Shown piece after piece: positions 1 through 9,863 of a DNA stretch of 64,000 bases. The notes under the pieces were generated by a model, which saw only the letters and a program-made list of their open reading frames with translations, did no database searches and was not told the origin of the DNA. Origin of the DNA: Astragalus membranaceus (lineage: Eukaryota; Streptophyta; Magnoliopsida; Fabales; Fabaceae); contig CM076851.1 in the NCBI GenBank assembly GCA_039519185.1, positions 27,838,857 through 27,902,856 on the forward strand, given 5' to 3'. The position numbers and the translations under genes were made by a program. Position 1 is the first letter of the stretch; each line of letters starts with the position of its first letter.

Positions 1-1163
1 GATCAGTTGAAATTCCTAGTTTTTCAATAATAGGATATGTTTCTTCCTGGGCTAAATTTAATGATGATTATGTGTTGTGAGTAGGGTAGCCCTGTTTGAA
101 CAATGACTAGTCTTATTGCTGCTTCTACACAAAACTCTAGGCTTAGCAAGGAACCTAGTTAGCTAGGAATGATAAGGTTTGGTCAAGTTTTTACTAAAAA
201 TTGAGAGTAGCATTTGAAGCTAAGTTTGGGGGTGCATCGGTTATATTAAGGCTAGGGATGAAGATTATAGGATGGTTAGTGCAATAGGACCCAAAGTGTA
301 CAAATGGTCATGTAAAAAGCTGCAATTGACTGAAACAAATGCCGAACTGTTCCAGAAATGCATATAAAAAAAAGAAGAAAAAGAAAAGAAAAGAAAAAAT
401 AAAAAAAGATAGAAATGCAAATAAGGAGTTCAGTAATGAGGGCATTGCAGCTGAATCTGTTCATCAAGTAACCAGTGCTATAGCATCTAACGCTATAGCG
501 CTGAGAAATCACCAAATCAATAGTTAGTGCACTGGCCAAAGATCTGAAATGTCTAATCAAGCCCTTTGTTGTGCTTTGAAGCCCCTCAAGTCTTTTGTGA
601 AGTTGTTAGTCTACTCTCCTTTTTGAAAAATTCTTTGGCTAAACCAAAAGAAGGCCACTCTTTCCAAGACTAGGAGAAATGTTGAAACTAGCTAGGAGCT
701 AAACTAAGCCTAGTAGTCTCACACTCACAATTGAGCAGTAATAATTCTAGATGTTGTGAAAAACAATGGTGTGTGTGTGAAAGAGAGAGAATGTGAATCT
801 GAAAGTTTGGCCCACTAAGAACATTTTTGAAAAATTGTTTGATTTAGGGATGCAACTGACCTTGTCTTTCTATGTTGTTATTGTTCTATTTTAAGTTTGT
901 TTGTTTGTCTTTATAAAGTGTCATTCCTTGAGGACAATCAATGGTTTAAGTTTGGGGGTGTGATAACTCTTATCTATAAGAGTTATTTATGCTTTCTAGA
1001 CTTAAACAAATGCGAGTTCTGAAGTAATAATAATTTTTTTAAGAGAAAGATATTGTTGTTGTCTTGTTTGTGCAGTTAATCTATGTAATTGTTTCATTGT
1101 TGTTGTGTTGTTTATTCTTTGTCAAGCGTCATTACTTGAGGACAAGCAATGGTTTAAGTTTCC
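1..1163 (+). mobile_element. 3' ends of Ty3/gypsy LTR retrotransposon(s)
   Basis: This block has no sustained reading frame. It shows the long purine-rich untranslated tail of a Ty3/gypsy element (A/G-rich run at 366-415) leading to a polypurine tract at 943-960 (ending TTTGGGGGTG). That tract abuts TGATAACTC at 961, the expected first bases of a 3' LTR. A related tail and polypurine motif recurs at about 1040-1161 (TTGAGGACAAGCAATGGTTT) but is cut off where an opposite-strand element begins. The arrangement polypurine tract plus TG is seen directly. Assignment to the Tat/Ogre/Athila side of Ty3/gypsy rests on the style of the tail and is inferred. The element continues off the left edge of the window. 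Confidence 0.55.
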
Positions 1164-1400
1164 TTTCCAATATTTCCTCTATACTTCTCTTGATCATTCA
1201 ACACATAGACAGCCAACCAATCCAACTGGTACAACTTAGCATATTCAGCAGTGTACTGCTCTACTGTCAGGTCACCCTGTTCGAGGGCTAAAAACTCCAT
1301 TTATTCTTACTTTGAAAAGTTCCAAAAATCTTTTCTACCTTATCTATCTGATGTTAGGCTTCCATCACTTCAGGTTCTCCATTCCCTAAGATGAAACGGG
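1164..1400 (-). pseudogene. gag fragment of a Tekay/Del-like Ty3 element
   Basis: On the minus strand about 40 residues resemble the conserved retrotransposon gag core (PF03732 style): a FLALEQGDLTVEQY motif followed by EYAKLYQLD. Gag would assemble the virus-like particle of the retrotransposon. Only this core survives. The distance from the primer-binding site at 1590-1601 is about 300 bp, too short for a normal leader plus the gag N-terminus, so an internal deletion is likely. The fragment ends abruptly at 1163, where plus-oriented retrotransposon tail sequence begins. It is a broken gene. Confidence 0.55.
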
Positions 1401-1589
1401 TTTTTTAAGGAACTTCGATCTTGGTCGAGGATTACGTCTTGATCATCCTGCCATAATTCCGCTTATGATGCACCAAGTATTGAGTCATGATCAGGCTCAA
1501 TGTCTCTTAGCATCACAAGTAGAGTCACAACAAGACTAACAAGGAATCGACTCAACCCTAAAGTAAACTAAGCCCGACTAGGTCGAACT

Positions 1590-1601
1590 GCTCTGATACC
1601 A
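1590..1601 (-). promoter_or_regulatory. tRNA-iMet primer-binding site of LTR retrotransposon
   Basis: The minus strand reads TGGTATCAGAGC, the usual primer-binding site complementary to the 3' end of plant initiator tRNA-Met. It lies 3 bp from the LTR edge at 1605, so the adjacent LTR is a 5' LTR of a minus-oriented element. Confidence 0.85.
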
Positions 1602-1604
1602 AAA

Positions 1605-2436
1605 TGTAACACCCCAATATTTCTATCATTTAGAAATGCTAAAGTGTACAACTTAGCATACATCAGAGAATACTTTCTGTCCTAGATATTGAACACAACT
1701 AAAAACTTCGATAATTAATATCAAACGGTCACCTCAATATTCATAACTTAACATAGGATTACTTAAAATACTTAAGTTCCATGTTCATAAACCTAATACA
1801 TCCCTAGTGTTCAACATCCAAAACATAAGTAACGGAAACGATTTACAACTTTTAACAATGTATAAGTCATACAATCGAATTACAGAAACAACTAGGGAAA
1901 ACTAGCATAAGCAAATAAAATAATCTTCGACGTCTCCTCGAATAGGTCACACCTAGCCATGCCTCTTTGCCTTAGCCTTTCCCCGCTTCTCTGTAAAAAC
2001 CACAATTATAAAGGGTAAGATAAACATTATCTCAGTGAGTCCTATCGAGACCCCTTACTAAAACTCTAGCGGTTTATTATGCATCATTAACTCGTAGCCC
2101 TACTAAGCGACTACGTGAAACCTCAATAACATAGCATATATATATGCTCATATTGTCCGGAGTCCAATAAGATAACTACGTGCAGTCCTCCTTTACTTTA
2201 TTTAGCATATCACCGAGAACCATTTTCTATTCCCGGTGAACCCACTCCGCTGACCATTTTCTATCAGGCGGATTGACCATTTTCTATCAAGTCAATTCCA
2301 CATGGGCCTAGGTTCATAGAGCTCATGACTTCTCCTCCCCTAATACACTATCCTCAACATTAGGGTCGTCACCCTAAACCTCAAATTATATAAATAAATA
2401 TAATTTCACCCGCATTGGGCCGTCACCTATAAACAA

Positions 2437-2493
<57 letters not shown>

Positions 2494-3973
2494 CCTCAAA
2501 GGACATTTAGTCCGCCTTAACAATTATCATGATCTCACACGATTACTAACCTCATTTACATAGTTTAATGTAATTCACCTCACCTCAATGTATACCTACG
2601 TGTTTTCCACGAATTACGGCTTATTTATCAATATATAGGGTTTTGGGATCAATTAGAATGCAATTGGAATCAATTAAGAAGGCTTTGGACCCATTTTAAA
2701 ATCTGGGACAGAAAGATCAGCACGGGTCGTGCCAAAATCAGCACCGGTCGTGCTGACTTATCAGCATTTCTAAAAATCTTGTTTTCGTGTGAAATTTCCA
2801 TTCTGATCGATTCCGAAACTTATTCCGATCGATACCCAATCATAACAACACATCGTTCAGCAACAACAATTATCATAAACATCATCAAACCTTCCATTCT
2901 CAATCATTCAAATATTCATAACAAAAAAACATTTTCGTAAATGACGGTTTTTGAATCGAAATTTAACAAAATGAAAACCAAAACATATATTCAGTCACAA
3001 CCAGTATTTAACACAAAATTTAATCCTTAAGCGAGTATAGAACTCACCGTATTGACGAACTCACGAGAAATCGCGTCCTCACACGAAACGATCGAACCGC
3101 AACCTCTCGAACAATCCCCGTAATCACAAACTCGCACCAAACTTGTCCGATACTCGTCCAAAATCGAACCCAGCAGCTCCTATTCTGAACCTAAGCTCCT
3201 TGGCTACTGAATTTTCTCCCCAAGGTGTTCCCAAATCTCAATGTGGTTGGTTAATGTGCTTTAGCTACTGAGTATCTAACTCCAAACACAGCATGCAAGC
3301 TTCGAACTCCAATTTGGGTCAAGTTGAGCTTTAGATGCTCAACAATGGTGAAATTAGTTGGAGAAGGGTGTTGATGATGATGTTTATGTCAGAATGTAGA
3401 GGAGAAGAAATGGAGAAGAATGGTGTAAAAATATTGGACATGCATCAAAGATTTGGGTTTGGCTTGCCTCCTCTCTTCCCCCTCCTTCCTACGGCTCCCT
3501 CTCTCCCTCTCAAGCTCTTTTTCTCTTAATTTTCTGAAAACTGAATGTGTTGGAGTGAGGGGTGTTCAGCTGAAGGTAAAATGGGCTGGGAATAGAGCAA
3601 TATGCCCTTAAGTGATCCCACATATTACAACCTCACTTAATTCATCCTTAATCCACTTCTAATCACATAATCAAGCAACAATTTATACAATAATCAAATG
3701 ATGCATATGTGTGTGTTTTGTGAAAGATGGGTCAGCTTGAAGTCACTTATGGGTGGAAAAGAGGAAAATACCTCTATCCTAGTATGCTCACTTAAAATTC
3801 CAATTAGCTCACCAATCAATCAACAATTCACGTACTTAATATATTTTAGCACACAAGCACAACATAATTCACTTAATCAATGACACCATCTCATAATTAA
3901 TCAATTATGCTAATTAATTATCTTGACCTCTTACTAATTTCAATAAATGAAATTAGCTAAATTGGGGATGTTA

Positions 3974-3975
<2 letters not shown>
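1605..3975 (-). mobile_element. 5' LTR of Tekay/Del-like Ty3/gypsy element
   Basis: A long terminal repeat of about 2.37 kb. In plus coordinates it begins TGTAACACCCC and ends GGGGATGTTAC, giving short inverted ends. It contains a (TA)n tract at about 2444-2492 and two GC-rich inverted motifs of the GCACGGGTCGTGC type at about 2719-2752. The same LTR type recurs as a solo LTR (30531-34780) and as a remnant (23467-23686 plus 27763-27830). The final base pair of the right end is altered (ACC for ACA) next to a (TA)n tract, so no TSD can be read. The open frames at 3335-3529 and 3698-3883 lie inside the LTR and are not believed to be genes. Confidence 0.75.

Positions 3976-4043
<68 letters not shown>
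3975..4043. repeat. (TA)n microsatellite at LTR edge
   Basis: About 34 TA units lie exactly at the outer edge of the 1605-3975 LTR. Either the element inserted into a TA tract or the tract grew from a short TA-rich target site. Confidence 0.9.
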
Positions 4044-4046
<3 letters not shown>

Positions 4047-4500
4047 GGTGACCCATATACTTAATGCTTTAAGGTTTTGGGTGGAGATGTGGTTTCCAAG
4101 ACTCTTGGTGGTCCTGGTCATTAGCTTGTTGTTAATCTTGGTGCTCCCTTGGACTCCCTAACAAATGAAATCAGAACCATGGTTTGGCTTCGTGGGGGAG
4201 CGGGGGATCCGGTTTGGATCTAGTCTAACGGTGTAGGTGACTCACACTTGAGAGAGAGATTGTTGGAAATTCAAGTGTGAGTGGTTAGTCACACATCGAT
4301 TAAGAATGAACTATGTGAAGGGTTTATAAGAGAGATGACCTATATACCTAATGTCTTAAGATTTTGTGTGGAGATGTGGTATCTAAGTCTCTTGTGGTGT
4401 GTAGTCCTTGTCACTGGCTCGTTGGTGCTTTCAGTGCTACCCCAAGCTCCCCAACAAGTGGTATCATAGTTTTGTTCGGCTTGGTGGGAAAGCGAAAAGT
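4047..4500 (+). mobile_element. TRIM-like mini LTR element
   Basis: A short LTR at 4261-4456 (196 bp) starts TGTTGGAAATTC and ends CCCCAACA. It is followed by TGGTATCATAG (4459-4469), a one-mismatch tRNA-Met primer site. A second partial copy of the same LTR (4047-4163, ending CCCTAACA) lies upstream, separated by only about 100 bp that end in a purine run GAGAGAGAT, a plausible polypurine tract. LTRs under 250 bp with a tiny non-coding interior fit terminal-repeat retrotransposons in miniature. The first LTR lacks its 5' half, which is replaced by the TA tract and the Tekay-like LTR. No protein is encoded. Confidence 0.55.
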
Positions 4501-4643
4501 AAATTCTGGATGATAAATGTGACAAGACAATAAAAAGAATTTTTCAATGAATAGTGTTGCCTTGTTACATAGTATATAATGTTTTGTTTCAAGGGCAATT
4601 TGTTCCAATTAGATAATCCCCTTTATCAACTTTAGTACCCTTC

Positions 4644-5192
4644 TTAGTTCTTGGCACTACGACGAACATCTCTATCTTCAATGGCTTTCATGATATCCAA
4701 GCAATTAGCACCGAGATCGAAAACGGCCTGAGCATCGGCGGCAAAAGGAGAAGCAATATTAGCGAACTCATCACTGCAAGCAGATTGGTATGATATAACA
4801 GCACTGAACTTAAATCGAGCCTCAACAGCATTGCGTTGCGACACTAGCTTAACAGTTTCAGCAACAGAATCGACAATATTGCTGTATTGATCCTTACATG
4901 TGGCAAGTGCTGAACCGAGGTCTTTAGAGAATCCTTGTGTGAAGACCAAACTGGCGATCTTTGCAGCGGTTTTTAAAACCTGCTTTTGTGTCTCATGGAC
5001 CTCGATTTCGAGAGCTTTGTACATGTTGAATTTAGGACCCACTTGTGGTAATATTGTTTTGTAACATAACAATGGGTTTGTTGTGGGTTTGCATATTGTC
5101 CAGACACGTGCTTGAGGGGTACGAACAGCGGTGGTGTGTGCAAGGAACCCAGAAAGTGCGACAATAAGGACGAGGGTTTTCGTGAAATCCAT
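4644..5192 (-). CDS. Pectin methylesterase / invertase inhibitor family protein
   Basis: A 182-residue intronless protein of the plant invertase/pectin methylesterase inhibitor family (PMEI domain, PF04043). Such proteins are secreted and block either cell-wall pectin methylesterase or acid invertase by forming a 1:1 complex. The N-terminus from the chosen Met at 5192 (MDFTKTLVLIVALSGFLA) is a good signal peptide, with likely cleavage near residue 22. The longer frame starting at 5282 would put a Pro/Ser/Arg-rich stretch before it and is rejected. The four family cysteines are present at C34, C43, C99 and C139 (expected disulfides 34-43 and 99-139), with an extra C164 in the last helix. The length is typical (150-200 residues). 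Sequence alone does not say which enzyme is the target. A TATA-like TATCTAAAA sits about 130 bp upstream on the minus strand. No frame damage is seen, and it is the only intact ordinary gene in the window. Confidence 0.88.
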   Translation of the reverse strand: MDFTKTLVLIVALSGFLAHTTAVRTPQARVWTICKPTTNPLLCYKTILPQVGPKFNMYKALEIEVHETQKQVLKTAAKIASLVFTQGFSKDLGSALATCKDQYSNIVDSVAETVKLVSQRNAVEARFKFSAVISYQSACSDEFANIASPFAADAQAVFDLGANCLDIMKAIEDRDVRRSAKN

Positions 5193-6265
5193 TGTTGTTT
5201 TGTTCGTCCTAGTTCTCCTCGAGGTTGGGAGAGGAGACGTAGGAGAAGGAAGAGAGGGCGGGGGTGTAATGAAGGAATGCAATGGGGTATTTCAACTTTG
5301 AAGTGTGTTTGGTTGTGCGGGCTTTTAGATAGGATATGCTAAGAATAGATTTTCGGGCGTAGCTGTTTTTATGGTTAATTTAGTTAAGGAGGGATCTTAT
5401 TTGACTTTGACACCCACCACTCACATTTGTTTGTGTTCATTTTGCTCAATCCTTTCCTCATATTATGGAACATATTCTTAGCTACGACGATAAACAGCCA
5501 CCCAAAATTGAAACTAAACTACCTAGCACTATTTATAACAAGAACTTTATCTAAACTATATATACATTTGAAAAGCACTCTATATTTTCCTAGTGCTATG
5601 TGCGATTGCAAAATACATTTTAGGTTCAGATGCTCAATTGTAAACTTATTGATTGTTTGATTGATACTTTGTATTTTGTTTGAAATTTGGCTTAATAATC
5701 TATTTTAATTTAAATTTTTTCAAATTTGAATTCTAATTTTCTCCAACAAAAATAATTACATGTTATTTTCCATTTTTTTAATACTACTTTATAGGAGCTT
5801 TATTTTCTGAATAATTATCAATTAAATTTTGAAAGTTTTAAAACTTACTAGACTTTTCATTTTGTATGTATGATTTATCGTCATGGTAATTTAAATTGAT
5901 TTATTTTCAAAAATAAAAACAATTCTTTTTTAGCAAAAAAAATTATTCCTCAAAGTTTAAAGGTAAATCATTCATAAATAATATATACATTACTTACTTC
6001 AATTATTGTAAAACTTTAATTTATAATAATATATTATTTTATTTTAACTATGCATGTATTTAAATAAATTTAAATAGTAAGTAAGTAAATTATCCCTTTT
6101 TGGAATATACAAAGCATTCGTTTAAAGTAATAGTTTTTCAATGTGGCATCATTCACAATTTGGTCTTTTTTCTCTTTTTATTTAATTTTTTCTATTGGAT
6201 TATTTGACTAAAATTGGATCTGAACACATTGGAGCCTATTTTGTTGCAAAGTCCAATCATATTTT
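5193..6265. other. AT-rich intergenic DNA upstream of the inhibitor gene
   Basis: It holds the presumed promoter of the 4644-5192 gene (roughly 5193-5450), then AT-rich DNA with poly-A and poly-T runs. I see no gene, RNA gene or clear element in it. Confidence 0.5.
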
Positions 6266-7639
6266 GGGTTACATTTTTTATACCCCCACCATTATACCAT
6301 ATACCCCTACATCCATAGTGAAAAACCAAAAATAGCCTCCAGCCTTAACAAAAATACCCATAGTGAAAAAATACAAAACAGATTTTTCTATTAAGATGAT
6401 AAATCCGTTTTGCATTTTTTAAAACCGGATTTATCTATTAAAATGATAAATCCGTTTTGTATTAAAAATTAAAATTTATTTTTTTTAAATTTTTAAAAAA
6501 AGGTTATAAAAACACCACTAAAAATCCGTTTCAGAATCAAAATTAATCTAAAAATTATAAAAGCACCACTAAAAATCTAATAAAATCAAAAGAAGGTTAA
6601 GCATATTTTTTTAGATTTTTTGGGGATTATGAAAAATTCAAAAAATTAATAAAAAAATAGTAAGCGATGGAATTTGGTATTTTGAGCCCAGCTGTCTCGA
6701 CAAAAGTCCCTTTTAAGGTTGTAATGGTCAATGATTTTTTTCGGATTTAATGGCTGTGGTTTCGGGACAATCGAAGTAGGTTGCCCGAAAACCGATTTTT
6801 TAGCCTAGATTATCAAGCCGGCGTACAACATCGCCACGTGTAACGAATATCTACACACTAAACAGAATCAAAAGATCACCGATATTCATATCTATTTTAT
6901 TTTCTAAAAAAAATTAATTATAATTTTTTAACAGAATTATCTATTTTATTTTTCAAAACGGATTTATCTATTTATCTATAAATCTATTTCCAATAGTTTT
7001 TGCAAAATGAATTTTTCCTAAAAATAGATAAATCCGTTTTATATTTTTTAGGCTTAATTACAGTTTTGGTCCCCCTATTATGACCAACTCACGATTTTGG
7101 TCCCTAAAGTTTTAATTTGACGATTTTGGTCCCCCTATTTTCCCAATTTGACGAATTTGATTCCCCTCTTAATTTGGTCAAAATTAAGACTCAATTTTGA
7201 CTGACTCATTCTACGTGGCAGTCCACGTAGACTGCCACGTAGGCACACCCCCCCCCCCTTCTTCTTCCTCGCCGCATCGTCACTCACCACCTCTCTCTCT
7301 CTCCTTCGCACCACCCACCTCACTCCGTGACGAGCGAGAGCGAGAGCGACGACGAGTGAGAGAACGGTGAGAATTGGTCCACGTAGGCTGCCACATAGGA
7401 CAATAAGTCAAAATTGAGTTTCAATTTTGACTTATTTAAGAGGGGGACTATGATTTTTCAAATTGGGAAAATAGGGGGACCAAAATCGTCAAATTAAAAC
7501 TTTAGGGACAAAACTCGTGAATTGGTCAAAATAGGGGGACTAAAACTGTATTTAGGCCTATTTTTTAAGGGGTAAAATGGAGATAAATGATTTTGTGGGT
7601 GTATGGTGTCTAGTGGCGGGGGTATAAAAAATGTGACCC
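6266..7639. mobile_element. Non-autonomous Mutator-like element, 1374 bp
   Basis: The ends are inverted repeats of about 45 bp (GGGTTACATTTTTTATACCC on the left; the complement of the right end reads GGGTCACATTTTTTATACCC). They are flanked by a perfect 9-bp duplication TCATATTTT at 6257-6265 and 7640-7648, the TSD size of Mutator-like elements. The interior has several copies of GATAAATCCGTTTT and no transposase frame. A second Mutator-like element lies inside it (7051-7558). Confidence 0.85.
7051..7558. mobile_element. Nested Mutator-like MITE with long inverted repeats, 508 bp
   Basis: Ends GGCTTAATTACAGTTTTGGT (left) and, on the complement of the right end, GGCCTAAATACAGTTTTAGT. They are flanked by a perfect 9-bp duplication TATTTTTTA at 7042-7050 and 7559-7567. 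The inverted repeats run over 100 bp inward (GGTCCCCCTATT, TTTGACGATTTTGG) and continue with CACGTAG-containing inverted motifs near 7210-7245 and 7378-7402, so the element is close to a long hairpin. No protein is encoded. The open frame at 7135-7323 is a by-product. Confidence 0.88.
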
Positions 7640-7648
7640 TCATATTTT

Positions 7649-8492
7649 CTTTCTTTAGTCCAATTTTATTTTTAGCCTTCAGACCATTCATTCTCTAATC
7701 ATAAAGCGGGTTGCTATTTGCACTCCTATTTTTACTATTACACCCTGGAGTTAATTCTTAGATTCTTTTTTTTTCATAATACTTATTATATCTAGTAGTT
7801 GGCTTCTGACAACTACATAGTTCCTGTTTAGGGGATGTTTACTTTGTAAAAATTATTAATGTTTTGAGTTTCAAAATTTGTATATATTTTAAATTACTAA
7901 CAAGAAGATGGAATATTTTTGGAGTAAACAATTGTAATAGAGAGAAAATGATTAAAAAAAGATAGAGAGAAAATGATAGACTACTTAAGGTAAGCTTGTT
8001 TTTCATCGTAAAAATGGCCCAAACCCGCATTCGGTATGAAGCTCCATACATTTAGAGAGAATGCAAATTTTTAAAATAATGAAAACAACATTATTTGTCA
8101 TCTCAAGCGAATTGTGTTGCTCACTCCTTAGCTAGGGCGGTCCAATTATTTGCTAGTCACCATATTCATCATATTATTCCGCTTTGTATTTCAAACTCTA
8201 TTATGAATGAAATGGCATGAGTTTTATTGCTTCAAAAAAAACATTATTTGTCATCTTAAAAATATATAAAAATGCTGGACTTGTTAATTATATGTGATTT
8301 TTTTTACAAGATATGTGATATTTCTTGACTTTAGCTGAAATGAGTAAAAATGAAAATTGAAAATAATAGAAGAGAATAAACGGACCTTAACCTTTCTGAA
8401 GACTACCTATAACTTATAAAAAAAATTAACTTTAAAACTATTTATAACTTTCACAATGCTCATATATAATTGTTTCATAACTTCCGGAAGTA

Positions 8493-8572
<80 letters not shown>

Positions 8573-8883
8573 GAGCAATTAGTGTACGTTTCAAATAATC
8601 CTGCAACTGTAGATCTGAGATGGGGGTATTTTCTATTATTTGTGGCACCCACTCTTCTACTTTCATCGTTTCTTCTTTTATTTATACAATTAATAATGAA
8701 TGTATCTTGCAAAAACATGTTTCCTGAGGGCCTGAGCATGAACATGAAATTAATAATATCTTTAAGATTTAAGGCTTAATCATGTTTTTTAGATGTTAAC
8801 TAGTAACATACTGGTGCATACAACTAGTAACATACTAGATGTTAACTAGTAACATACTAGTAACGTATCCGCACGGGTTGATC
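7649..8883. other. AT-rich intergenic DNA
   Basis: It contains no recognisable gene. It includes the (TTA)n tract at 8494-8571 and, just before the hAT element, three imperfect copies of CTAGTAACATACTAG (about 8798-8862). Confidence 0.5.
8494..8571. repeat. (TTA)26 microsatellite
   Basis: An uninterrupted TTA array of about 26 units. It produces spurious poly-Tyr and poly-Asn open frames on the two strands. Confidence 0.95.
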
Positions 8884-9204
8884 TAGGGGTGTCAAAATGG
8901 ATGGATCGGATGGATTTGGATTTGGATTATAATGGATGGATTGAAGACAATCCATTTATCCATTTATATCCATTAAAATTGTGTCAAAAAAATCCAATCC
9001 AATCCATCCGCTTACAAAAAAATTCATCCAATCCATCTATTTGCAATTTTTTTATGGATGGATATCCGATCCATCCACTAATATGTTTAAAATATAAACA
9101 AATTTTTCAATAAAAAAATCTTTTGAGAAAAAAAAAATTTAATATTTTTTTTTTCAGAAATTGAATTTATTATCATTTTTTGACAAAATTGAATTTTTTA
9201 GATT

Positions 9205-9267
<63 letters not shown>

Positions 9268-9855
9268 AACTATATGTCTATATAATATTGTTAATATATA
9301 TATATATATATATATAATATAATATATAAATATATATTTATATATGTGGTGGAGGCAGGGGCGGCCGGCGGCGGGAGCTCCGGCGGCCGGCACGGCGGCC
9401 GGCGGCGGAGCTCCGGCGACCGGCACGGTGGTCGACGGCGGAGCTCCAGCGGCCGATGGTGGTTCCGGCGGCGGCGCTCCGGCGGCCGGTGGTGGTTCCG
9501 GCGGCGGACGGTGGCCGGTGGTGGTCAATATTATTATATATATATATATATATATATGTTATATTATATTATATATATATATATATATTATATTATATAT
9601 TATATTAATTTTTGAATGATTTTTGGTCAAAAAAAATTATTTTTTGAATGAATTTTTTTAAAAAAAATTTCTGGAAAAAAATATATTTTAAAAAATATTT
9701 TTTGGTAAAAAAAGTATTTTTATAATTATACAATGGATTTGTTTAAAAAAATTAATTATCCAATGGATTTTTTTTTTGTAATGGATGGATTGGATGGATT
9801 TTGTTATGGATGGACCGGATATCCGGTGGACAAATGGACCATTTTGACACCCCTA
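8884..9855. mobile_element. Non-autonomous hAT-type element, 972 bp
   Basis: Perfect terminal inverted repeats TAGGGGTGTCAAAATGG are flanked by a perfect 8-bp duplication GGTTGATC (8876-8883 and 9856-9863), the TSD size of the hAT superfamily. The sub-terminal DNA on both sides carries GGATGGAT/ATCCATCC runs in inverted orientation. Inside are (TA)n tracts and a GC-rich minisatellite (9361-9525). No transposase is encoded. Confidence 0.9.
9361..9525. repeat. GC-rich 33-bp minisatellite, 5 units
   Basis: Five consecutive 33-bp units (9361, 9394, 9427, 9460, 9493) share the core GGCGGAGCTCCGGCGGCCGG with drift toward the right. The GC content is far above the surrounding AT-rich DNA, and (TA)n tracts lie on both sides. 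Because 33 is divisible by three, several frames stay open and give Gly/Ala/Pro/Arg-rich translations. I do not regard these as genes. Confidence 0.88.
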
Positions 9856-9863
9856 GGTTGATC

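Noticed and set aside
8456..8779. Open frames with long poly-Tyr or poly-Asn on opposite strands
   Set aside because: They are translations of the (TTA)n microsatellite; no domain and no codon-usage support.
9154..9619. Gly/Ala/Pro/Arg-rich open frames on both strands
   Set aside because: They come from a 33-bp minisatellite whose length is a multiple of three, flanked by (TA)n; no start or splice context.
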